Positions 19,695 to 29,260 of a stretch of DNA of 64,000 nucleotides are shown in pieces. The notes under the pieces were generated by a model. It searched no databases. It had not been told where the DNA came from and saw only the letters and a list, made by a program, of their open reading frames with translations. Each line of letters begins with the position of its first letter. The first letter of the stretch is position 1. The stretch is from NCBI GenBank assembly GCA_047967505.1, contig CM106541.1; one strand, given 5' to 3'. The stretch comes from Dipteris shenzhenensis (lineage: Eukaryota > Polypodiophyta > Polypodiopsida > Gleicheniales). Made by a program: the position numbers and the translations under genes.

Positions 19695-20290
19695 GTATGC
19701 TCATTTGTTAATCTAACAGGGTACTATCACCGCTTCATTGATCAATATGCTGCTTTGACGTGACCCATGACTATGCTATTAAAAGATGGAGTTGGTTTCT
19801 CTTGGGATGAGGATTGTGATCATGGGTTTGTACAAATCAAGAGTGCTCTAGCTTCAAAACCCATTCTATGTGATCCTGATTGGTCAAAGACTTTCTATAT
19901 CAATCCTAGGTTTGGTGAGCACACTCTAGCAGGTATTCTTCTCCAGCAAGGGGAGGATCAGTTCATGTATCCCGTTCGATTTGCTTCTCGACAATTGCTT
20001 GAAACTGAACGACGCTACTCTGAGGCTAACAAGCATGCTTTGTCTTTGGTATTCTGCATTGAGAAATTTAAGCATTATGTGGTTGGAAAGTCCTTCATTA
20101 TAATCTATAGCAATGGTCTTACAAAGCAGGTTCTTCAATCTCCAAATCCCATGGGCCGGTTGGCCAAATGGTTGGCAGTTTTACAAGAATATGATTTTTC
20201 TTTCAAAATTGTAAAAGGGGGTTGTTGCAACTTGAAAAATGCTTCGATTGATTTAGAGGAGTGCCTCAATGTAACCCTTGTAGCGGCCAT
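19695..20290 (+). pseudogene. Native RNase H of pol, catalytic residues lost
   Basis: After VCSFVNLTGYYHRFI and a stop (YAALT*PMTML, CGA to TGA), the RT connection and RNase H domain can be aligned: TFYINPRFGEHTLAGILLQQ, YPVRFASRQLLETERRYSEAN, VFCIEKFKHYVVGKSF, IIYSNGLTKQVLQSP, GRLAKWLAVLQEYDF. In active family members the first motif has Asp (T/V-D-A-S), the second Glu (YS.TE), the third Asp (TDH..L). Here these read Asn-Pro, Asn and Asn. The fold is recognisable but the active site appears absent. This fits published descriptions of degenerate native RNase H in elements with a second RNase H. Confidence 0.85.
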
Positions 20291-21597
20291 AAAAGTTAGG
20301 GATCCATGGTATGGTGGTATCTATAGATTTCTAACCACTTTCTCCTTTCCTCTAGAAAGTACTAACTATGAGAGAAAGAAGATCCGCAGAGATAGTAGGC
20401 ACTACACTCTCTTTGATGGGGTGTTGTACCATCAAGGCATGGATGGGGTACTAAGACAGGCCATTGATGCAGATGAAGTACCTAAGGTATTGAAGCATTA
20501 TCATAATGGATTTTGTGGAGGCCACTATGCCCGTGACTATACAGCTATGACTATACAGCTAAGAAGATTTTACATGCTGGGTACTATTGGCCGACCTTGT
20601 TCAAGGATGTCACTATGTTTTGCAAAACTTGTGAACCATGCCAATTCTTTGGTAGGAAGGATTTGTGTCCTAGGCAACATCACGTAGTGATGTCCATCCA
20701 TCCGTTTCAAAAGTGGGGAATAGATTTTGTTGGGCCCCTGCCCATGACTGTCTGCAAAAAGAAGTATCTTCCGGTAGCCACTCAGTATGTCACTAAGTGG
20801 GCTGAAGCTATTGCCCTCCCCACTGCAAATGGTAAGGCATTTTCAAATTTCATATTTGAACGTATCTGCACAAGGTTTGCGACACCCATGGAAATAGTAT
20901 CTGACCATGAAAGTCCATTCTTAAATGAAGCAGTGGAGTTGCTCATGGATCACATGGGTATTGATCATCGCACTTCTAGCATCCATGGGACAAATGGAGC
21001 AGACCAATGGCCTCCTTTGTAAAACCATGGAGAAAACGGCCATAGGGAATAGGAGCTAGTGGGATCAGAAGGTCACCAAAGCCGTGTGGGCTTACAACAT
21101 CACCCATAAAACGTCTACAAGTCACACTCCTTTTGAGTTGGTATACGGTACTGAGGCAGTTTTACCACTAGAGATAGAGATTCTGGCCTTGAGATTAGCA
21201 CGAGAACAGAGGATGATAGAAGATGAACATGTAGAGGCCATGTTGGTACAACTTGAGAAGCTAGATGAAACTCGACGCCTTGCATTCCATCAAACAGAGA
21301 TCAAAAGAACCGACAAAAGGCCCGCATGGATGCAAAGATTCGCAAGGGATGGGAAAGGCACTTTGTTGAGGGGGATGTTGTGCTATGCTTTGATAATAGA
21401 TTGGACCACCAGATGGATAAAAAGTTCCTTCCACTGTGGACCCATCCATACACAGTCATCAAGGAACGTAGCAATGGGTCTATACAAGTACAGGAGCTGC
21501 ATGAGCCATATGGCAAGAAGGTGATCAACAAGTGTTACCTCAAGCCCTTATTTGTGTGTGATGGTCCCAGGCATGGAAATGATGTGCATTCCCTGCC
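20291..21597 (+). pseudogene. Integrase of pol
   Basis: HHCC zinc domain (LKHYHNGFCGGHYARDYTA ... CKTCEPCQ), then the core: KWGIDFVGPLPM (first Asp), TKWAEAIALPTANGK, and EIVSDHESPFLNEAV (second Asp). The block expected to carry the catalytic Glu is damaged by a small deletion at about 21,000 (SIHGTNGADQWPP, then stop), followed by a frame change to WAYNITHKTSTSHTPFELVYG. The C-terminal GPY/F-like part (FVEGDVVLCF, FLPLWTHPYTVIKE) is in yet another frame and ends at the polypurine tract. A 14-bp tandem duplication at about 20,536-20,563 causes the first shift. No chromodomain. Confidence 0.9.
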
Positions 21598-21610
21598 TGG
21601 GGGGGGGAAA
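21597..21610 (+). promoter_or_regulatory. Polypurine tract (plus-strand primer)
   Basis: G-run followed by AAA, directly abutting the 3' LTR start TGTTATGG at 21,611. This fixes the LTR boundary. Confidence 0.9.
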
Positions 21611-22608
21611 TGTTATGGATAAATTTGACCAAGATAAAAGGCATAAATATATGTGTGTGCTTGTATGTGTGGCAATAGTATAATAAAATATGGTGTGCAT
21701 AGGGCCCAGGGTTAAAGTAGCAGGGCATGACCATGTGCCATCCTTCCACATAAGAGGAACCATAAGGTGTGTTGTACATAATTCATGGTAGTTATATTAT
21801 AAAATGTTAAGGTGGCATGGTTCCTCCATGTGCCACCCCTCCACCTAGGTGGTCCCATGCCTAAGACATGGACCAAGGACCATGGGAGAAGTAATATAAA
21901 ATAGGTGGAGATGGATATTATATTGGATTATTCCCTCCATGTAGGATAGGCCCATGTGGGGGGGGTGTAGATAATCCAAGAATGCAAGTTAAATAATGGG
22001 GAAAGTAGGATGAGGTGGCAAGATTCCTTGTGTCAACCCTCCACTTGTCCTCCTAGATGATTGAACGTATTATAAAATTGGCAACACACCAAGGGAGTAT
22101 CTTAGACTTGGGATATGGGGGTTGATATACGTGGAAAAATGAGGTCAAGGGTTTGTCACACACAATTGAGAGTGTGTAACCACCTAGCCCACATGGGAGA
22201 CTTTTCCACACACACCATGCATGTGGGAGGATGTATTTATTGGGAGAGACCCCCTCTCTTGGCTATAAAAGCAAGGGGCTATTCCTTGATGGAACACGCT
22301 CATTCTTGTAAAGCCACCTTGCTAGTACTTTGATTCCCCCCCCCCATGCTTCCTTTCAAATAAAGCATGACTCTCTTCCCTTGATGTCTCCATCTCTACA
22401 TTCCACCTCCCATCATGTACAAGTCCTCCTCTTCCCCCTCTCCCTTCCCCCTTGTGGCATAGTCCCTCTCTTCATTCCCACCCCTCTTAATCCTTTTTCC
22501 CCACCTATGTTAATGCTTCTTCCCTCATGTTCCCTTTTCCTCTATGGCCCTCGAGCGTCGTCATGCCTCGCGTCTAGCATCATGCCTCAAATTCTTTTCT
22601 AGTTAATA
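21611..22608 (+). repeat. 3' LTR (about 998 bp)
   Basis: Begins TGTTATGG after the polypurine tract. A TATA box, CTATAAAAG, lies at 22,263-22,271 and a polyadenylation signal, AATAAA, at 22,359-22,364, so U3, R and U5 can be assigned roughly to 21,611-22,295, around 22,295-22,380, and the rest. It ends GTTAATA just before a GTGTGCATGT array. TGTTA against TAATA suggests an original TGTTA...TAACA end with one C-to-T change. The target duplication cannot be fixed because both flanks are GT-rich. Confidence 0.8.
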
Positions 22609-22706
22609 GTGTGCATGTGCATGTATGTGTGTGTACGTGTGCGTGTGCATGTGCGTGTGTGTGCACATGTGTGTGTGTGTGCATGCATGCGCATGTGCAT
22701 GCATGT
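22609..22706. repeat. GTGCAT/GT array beyond the 3' LTR
   Basis: Same hexamer type as the array before the 5' LTR, supporting insertion of the element into one microsatellite. Confidence 0.85.
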
Positions 22707-22717
22707 GTGGCACATCG

Positions 22718-23115
22718 GTACTCCCTGTAATTCTATAAAACAACCAAGGTAAGTGCTCAACAACTTGCCACGTTTACATCTACTACTAGCCACATTCTTT
22801 TCGATTCCATTATCCACTTGCCCATGTGCATCCATCACATGGGAAAAACAATTCATATTTATCACCTTCACTACAAGGATCTCGAGGATCCTTGTCAAAA
22901 ATTGAATTTTCAAATCCAGTCCGATGACCTAGCTCTACATTGTCTTTAATGCTCCATAATGATTTGCAAAAGTGGTCCAAGCATTATCTCCATACTAGAT
23001 AATGATCAAGTGGATACTAGTCATATTGTATCAATCCAAGTTACGAGGGCACAATGGCTGCACCTTCTCCTTGCTATATGACCAACCTCAAACGAAAAAT
23101 TATGCAGCAATAATC
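22718..23115. repeat. Dispersed repeat G, copy 1
   Basis: Matches 27,403-27,712 in the same orientation: GGTACTCCCTG.AA.TCTAT, then (after a length difference) TCTCGAGGAT.CT...CAATCCGA.GACYT..CT, TACATTGTCTTTAATGCTCC, CCAAGCATTATCTCCAT, CAAGTTACGAGGGCACAA and CCTTGCTATATGACCAACCT. Copy 1 has about 100 extra bases after the first block. On the minus strand a fragment reads GDNAWTTFANHYGALKTM, similar to copy 2, so the family may once have been coding. Identity unknown. Confidence 0.85.
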
Positions 23116-26100
23116 TACATATTTCTTGAAGCATTTCTTTGGGTATCCATATGTGATATGCCCATTACTCCTTCTTGTCCAAAGAATGCCTAGGGAAATA
23201 GAAGATTTTAGTGAAGTAGGCATCCAACCATCACCCAAAGAACACAATGATCCCCAAGTGTGTGTGTGTGTGTCCCACCGATCACATTCGCATAGGTCCG
23301 GCACACAATCCAAGTGAGGGCAGCAATCTGCCCATCACAATGGATTGGGTCGACAGACTACTGCCCTAATAAAAGCAAATACATTATAACGAAGAAAGAT
23401 GACTTTTGCATTACATCCATATCATATTACCATTAGAATGAATGCAAACAAGCCTTACAAGTACCCATCAAGTATGCAAGTGATTTAGTAAAGGTCATGG
23501 CAATACTCATAACACAAGGGAGTACATCTATAAAAATATTCATAAAAAAGTAGAAGTATAATCCTTCCCCAACAAGTTGGTGGGGGGTAACCAAGTATTT
23601 AAAGAGTCCCTTAACTAATCGGTCGAGGACTTTTGTAGAATGTAGGAAGTGAAAGGCCTCTGACCAGTCAATCAAGGCAATTAGTATATCAAGACTTAAA
23701 AGTAAAACTTATGTAATAAAAATCATAAACTTTGAGCATAAGAATAGATTATAATACTGATAACTGATAACAGATGATAACTGATAACTAGATACTTTTC
23801 TTAAAACTCTAGGTGAGTTGTAATATTTCCCATAGATGATTAATAAGTTCATAAAAGCTAATTGAAAAGAATATGGATACCCTCGTAACCCATGTAAACC
23901 CTGGGCCATGTTTACATCCAATAACTACATGCTGGTCAATACATTAAGGCCTGGCACCCAAGGGAAGGAGTTGATCCTATAGTCTCGATGCCAAAATAAG
24001 GCCTGAAACCTACATTTACAAGTTTATCCATTGGCCGTAGGATTTTTCTTATCTTACAATGGATATACACATGTGTGTTCATCCTAGTCAACAATCTATC
24101 CTACTTCACTACGAGACAAATTTCATTTCCAACAAAATGTTCAACTGAACTAGATGCACCAATGTGCTACTGCCCATTTCCAAATCGCAAGTGAGGGTAA
24201 TCCATTCCTATTCAATGCCTTACAATAAATTGCTAAATTTGGAGTCAATTTAAAAAGTCATAAATGGGAATCATCCATTATTATACTAAGCCCCTTCTTA
24301 GAAATTGCAAAGGTAGAAGTCAACTTAAAACAATCCTTCGCATATTAAGAAACTATAAAAAAGAGACAAGTCTCCAACAAATAGGGCTTTCCTATAGTAT
24401 TATAGTTGGAGATAATTTGTTGTAGAGTGATCCTCAAAGTTGCCAACATCCTTTATCCAATCCATCAAATCACTCGAAAGAATCAACTATGCAAATCTGA
24501 TGGAGAGGTATGCCAACTCACCTGGGGCCATCACAAAAGAATGAAAGTTAGAACAATTCATCAATTCTATGGAAGCTAGGATTCAATGCTAGCACATAGT
24601 TGTTATCCATGTCACTCTATCAAGATTAGCAATAATTAAATTTGGCCTCAACTATTGGCATGTAACATGGAGTGAACAAACCAAGGAATCCATAGTGCTA
24701 AATAATTACTATAGCCATCCAATTTCTAAATCTCTATGGAAATTTGTCCTTGCCCATACTTAGAGCACTGATAATTATCCAATTCCAATGAGGAAGTACT
24801 TTCCATGTAGAAAATAAGTTCTTTTATAGCCAATCACCTCTTTACTTCCAATTGACATACTTGCTAGCAATAATTACTTCTATAATGCATTTCCCAACAA
24901 CATCTAGATATACATAATAAAAAGTATCACAAATTGGAATAGCATTATGAAATGCTATAAATTAAAAAATAAAGGACATCCCAACTAGATCGGTAACATT
25001 TCAAACTGTCTTCCCTAAGAATCATGAAATGGGCTTTAACAAACTGCCTTGAGAAAGCATTTCCTTAAGAGTCTTGAAATTCCATCCTGAATTCTTTCAT
25101 GTCATCATGGATGAAAGAAAGATAATGAAAAGTCTTTAAAGTAAATCCTCTTGATAAAAATGCTAAACCCAAAATTACTGCATCACAAATCCGCCAAGTC
25201 CACAACTCCATTTTCTTTCATAAAGCAAAAAATTCAAATTGAAGAAAAAGTCGTGACATGTGAGTTTGTCCATTATGATGGAGCCATAATATTTTCCTAA
25301 GGGGGTATCTCCAAATTCCACTCTTTCTCATCGAGCTTTCCCTTGCAACGGTTATTTCTAAATCCTTGAAAGGAGAAACATTATACTTTAAGAAAAATTA
25401 CATATATATGGAGACATCCTCAAAAAGAGGAGATAAGAATTGCTTCTCTATAATTCTTCGAGGTCATGAAGCTTCTAGGGGTCCTTGAAAGTTAAATGAA
25501 TTTCAATCCTAATTGGTTTTTAGAAGGGAATCCCTTATAACTGAGACAAATACTTAAGGAAGACTTGAAAACCAACAATATACATTGAAATGTATTTTGT
25601 GTTGTAGTCTCTTTTCCATCATTACATAGTCGCCTTTTGATACGTCTTTACTATACTAATCAAAAAAGCATTGGTGTACACTAATAAAAAATCCCCATAC
25701 TAGAGAGTTTCCAAACTCCCAGAGTTTGTAAGCTCTACTTGCTTCAAGGATTGAACACCCAAGGGGTCCCCCCATGAACTCTATCACATACTAGCTTCTA
25801 GTGTGATAAGACTTAGATGCATAAAAATGTCATCTCTTTGCAACCTTTATCTTGACCATTAAAGTTCAATCACTAGAAGTACTCTCGGACATGATACTAC
25901 TCATCGTAGACTCATGACAGCTCAAGAGAATTGCCGCATGATTTAGGTATCAACTCCTATCTCCCAAAGAGAGTAATGATAGCATCAAAACTCCTATCTC
26001 CCAAAGAGAGTAATGATAGCGTCAAGCTCAAAGGATTTTAGGTAGAAGTCAGACTACGTGTGAAATAATTTCATTCGGGAGCCAAGCTACAACTCCGAGC

Positions 26101-26640
26101 TATTTTTACTTCAACAAATCCAGGAATACATCACATCTCATAAGCATACGCAATGCATGAAATTCAAGACGTATGGTTCATGGAGCTTGTTGTCCGGCTG
26201 TCGACTCCTACCATTGTATATTCCTGCATTACATCGGTGGATTGGAGGTCCATCTAAGCTGTAGTTTCACGATGTACAATGAAGAACTAAGTGATGGGAA
26301 TGAATGTCCTATCAGATGTACAATTTTACGATGCCTATCAGACAATATATTGCAAGATGACGTGCCCAACCCATGCTGCTCTGCGTTCCCCATTGGGATA
26401 TAAAGTGGTGTAAATATAAGTTGCCACCGTAGGAGGAATTGTTTAGGCATATTTGCACAAGTGGGATCGCTATGGTCTCAGAGCTTCCATAGCAGTACTA
26501 AAGCTCTCACAGGGAACGCTGTGGGACTCCCACAGCCCACAAGGTTCAGTCAACCGAACTTTGGACTCCTTCATTCCCAGTGATCACCAGACTGCAGGCC
26601 AAGCTACGTGATCACTAGTGTCACGATGGAAAGTATAAGG
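23116..26640. other. No gene recognised
   Basis: AT-rich to mid-GC DNA with stops in all frames and frames of at most about 80 codons. It holds a 37-bp tandem pair at 25,952-26,025 (AACTCCTATCTCCCAAAGAG) and a small GATAACTGATAAC cluster at about 23,758-23,790. No domain, LTR end or RNA gene could be supported. Confidence 0.5.
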
Positions 26641-26654
26641 CTTCAAACAACCAT

Positions 26655-26860
26655 AAATATTCCAAGCAAAACTGTGTTGTGTGGTAGCCTTAAGGCAAGC
26701 ATGACAAACCATTTACTCGTGATCGCCACTAAATATTCCTAGCAAAACTGTGTTGTGTGGTAGCCTTAAGGCAAGCATGACAAACCATTAACTCGTGATC
26801 GCCACTAATGAAAAGCAAGCCAGCGTGACAAACATTTCAATCGTGATCGCCAGTAAGGAA
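26655..26860. repeat. 76-bp tandem repeat, two copies plus a diverged third
   Basis: AAATATTCC.AGCAAAACTG starts at 26,655 and 26,731. Each unit runs through GTAGCCTTAAGGCAAGCATG to CTCGTGATCGCCACTAA. A third, diverged unit follows (AAGCAAGCCAGCGTGACAAAC...TCGTGATCGCCAGTAA). The first two copies are almost identical, so the last duplication is young. Non-coding. Confidence 0.92.
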
Positions 26861-27402
26861 AAGCCACCTTTGTTACAACGTAGGGGCAACAAGGATGGAA
26901 ATTCTTGTTGCTTTCCTACGCTAGTGGGTGAGAGAGAACACCCCACTGGAACAGAGGTCCGGAGGCTTTGTGCCAAGGGTATAGTGCAGTGCGTAGATTA
27001 ATGTCTTATGACGAAACGGAGTCATTGACCTGGTCAATCTGCAAGTTTTGACACTTGTGCTTGCTCTAGACTCTTTTGCTTCTTGCTAGGAAATGTGCCA
27101 TGCTCCTTGGCCTGTGTGTAGGCTGCTCTTTTGATGCTAATCACACCACCAGAATGCTCGTTATCTTCCTTGAGTAGTATGTAGGCTGAGGCCACCAGAG
27201 TGTCCACTTCGAGCATCACTCCAGGTCCTTAAAGTCAAGATTGAATAGTGTCCAATCTCATTTCCCTCTCTTTTTTCTAACCAAGCTTTGCATCCGGCTT
27301 TTGGGAGGGATGTACTTCGTGCCTTCAATGTCTGTGTGGGCCAAATATTAGTCCAATTAATGTTTTCTATGAGATGAAACCAATGTTCCATGTAAGCCCG
27401 AT

Positions 27403-27712
27403 TGGTACTCCCTGCAAGTCTATGAAGCAATCAAGGAGAGCATCTTCGCAATGATCTCGAGGATTCTAATCAAATCCAATCCGAGGACTTGGCTGTACAT
27501 TGTCTTTAATGCTCCATAATGTTTGGCCAAAGTGCTCCAAGCATTATCTCCATTTATAATCATCAATCCGATACTAGTCATATAAGTATCAAACCCAATT
27601 ACGTGGAAAATGCCAAGACCAATCCAAGTTACGAGGGCACAAGCTCCTTGCTATATGACCAACCTCAAAAAAAACATTTTATGCAATAATAATCTGCATA
27701 TTACTGATTGGT
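27403..27712. repeat. Dispersed repeat G, copy 2
   Basis: Second copy of 22,718-23,115. On the minus strand the frame reads NGDNAWSTLAKHYGALKTMY, similar in both copies. Adjacent DNA (27,000-27,400) carries minus-strand frames without a recognised domain. Confidence 0.85.
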
Positions 27713-28008
27713 GAACAGTCTCTCCTCAATGTCGAGGTGTCATCTTCCTTTCCATCTAGACATATCCCTATTTTATAGTAAAATTTTCCATCAGTATCTA
27801 CACAGCATCCCTCTCTTGGGTTATGGTCATGATCTCTATCCCTAGTCTCATGAACTCCTTTTGCACCCTTCTACCATAGCATGGGGTATCCTGCTTTGTG
27901 TTCCATCTTTATCTACTATGAAGGTAATAGTTAAGTAGGCTCTTTTGACTTTGACACGAACATTTTTAAGCATGCCTATTGGCTTGACCAACCTCTTATT
28001 TTCCATTT

Positions 28009-28266
28009 TTATTTTGAACTCATTTTGAATGGCAAAGGATTTAATTTCTTCAGGTTGAGCCTTTTGATCTCTTTGGATATGATGTTCACATCCAACCCTC
28101 CATCAGTCACTACACCTTGCATGTTACAATTTTGAACCGTGACGCCAATCATAAGTACCTCTTCATCCCAGATCTTTGTTTCAATTACGTGAATTGCTAA
28201 TGCAAGGAGTAGCTTTTGTTTGCTCCTTGGGGCCAAGTTTTGGAAGAGCTTTGAACAATTAGGCAT
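28009..28266 (-). pseudogene. gypsy aspartic protease fragment
   Basis: The minus-strand frame contains EEVLMIGVTVQNCNMQGVV followed by TDGGLDVNIISKE, the D-G-G protease motif of plant Tat/Athila-like elements, then LNLKKLNPLPFKM. It lies downstream (minus strand) of the nucleocapsid remnant at 28,840-28,990, as expected for gag then protease. Stops before and after show it is a relic. No reverse transcriptase follows at lower coordinates. Confidence 0.75.
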
Positions 28267-28839
28267 GAGTTACATCAATTGACTGATAGTGATCATCACA
28301 TTGATTCCCTTGAATTTTTCCCATTTGTCCTTCACCTTCTTCGTTAGTTGGATTCTTTTTTCTTCTTCCAGTGGTTACTTGCCCCATGCTAGCATTTCAT
28401 CCTCTAGCATTATTCAGCTAATTGACATGAATCCATAGCTTTTGCTTCCTTGCATGACTTTTTGTGCTTTGTTTCTTGGCTGGTTTTGGCCACCATTTCC
28501 TTTTCTCCTCATTGCTTCTCTTTTGTGGTTTGGTCCTTACATTCTTGTGATCGCTTCTTTGTTTACTTCGGTGATTTTCTATTCTTGGCCGCGAGCCTTG
28601 CATTCTTGTGACCACTTCTGTGTCTACTTTGGTGATTACCATGCCAGCTTGGGGAGCTTTATCATGTCACATGCTCTTTGCAACATCTCTAGCTATTTCT
28701 TCCACAACTAACTCTCACTCTTTCGATGCCTCTCCTTGCCATAGAAGAAGCACACCATTGCGTTTGGCCTAATTCCTTTGACCTGGTAAGTTTTCTTTGG
28801 CGATTGCACCACTTGGTTGACCTTGGGATCCGCTTGTCC

Positions 28840-29260
28840 TTGTTGTACCAACACTCCTCAGTGTGGCCCGAGCAGTTGTTGCAAATGATGCAAAACTTGC
28901 TTATCTAACACTCGTTTGCAGTGTGGCCATTTGTTTTGCATTTGTGGCACTAGACTTCCCCATTCACTAGGGAACCTGGTATGCCCATCTCACTGAGTAG
29001 CTTCTTGAGCTCATCTTTCATTTCCTCTTCTCCAAGGAAATTTCTATGTTGAATAATTTGTTGTACATCATTGTTGGATACATTATTTCCATCCAGTGCA
29101 AGTCAAATCCTAGATCAAGGTCACTCAGCCAAGATCTCAACACAGTTTTGTTTTATGAATTGTCAAGCTAGTTCGTGAGCACCCTCATTCTAACTGTGAA
29201 ATCATACACATGTTTTCTGTAGTACTCCACCTTATGATGGATATGAAAGATTGTTGCTGT
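28840..29260 (-). pseudogene. gag: gypsy gag / nucleocapsid remnant
   Basis: Minus-strand reading across frames: MRTATIFHIHHKVEYYRKHV, then GNNVSNNDVQQIIQHRNFLG, EEEMKDELKKLLSEMGIPG, then a canonical zinc knuckle CHKCKTNGHTANEC and, after a stop, a second degenerate one, CIICNNCSGHTEEC, followed by WYNKDKR and basic DNA-binding-like sequence. Two knuckles in tandem suggest a double-knuckle nucleocapsid. Several stops and shifts. Same remnant element as the protease fragment at 28,009-28,266. Confidence 0.7.

Larger units (their letters stand above)
15084..22608 (+). mobile_element. Decayed Ty3/gypsy LTR retrotransposon, Tat-type, with RNase H upstream of gag
   Basis: Order on the plus strand: shortened 5' LTR, archaeal-type RNase H frame plus a zinc-knuckle frame, gag, aspartic protease, reverse transcriptase, native RNase H, integrase, polypurine tract and 3' LTR. 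A second RNase H and the DGG protease motif point to the plant Tat/Athila superlineage. There is no chromodomain after integrase. The shared LTR part (15,191-15,529 against 21,611-21,931) differs by about a dozen substitutions and one 10-bp indel by eye, so the insertion is not recent. No primer-binding site is visible after the 5' LTR. Many internal stops and at least four frameshifts make it non-functional. Confidence 0.95.

Noticed and set aside
22609-22613. GTGTG target duplication for the Tat-type element
   Set aside because: Both flanks are GT-rich arrays, so any 5-base match is expected by chance.
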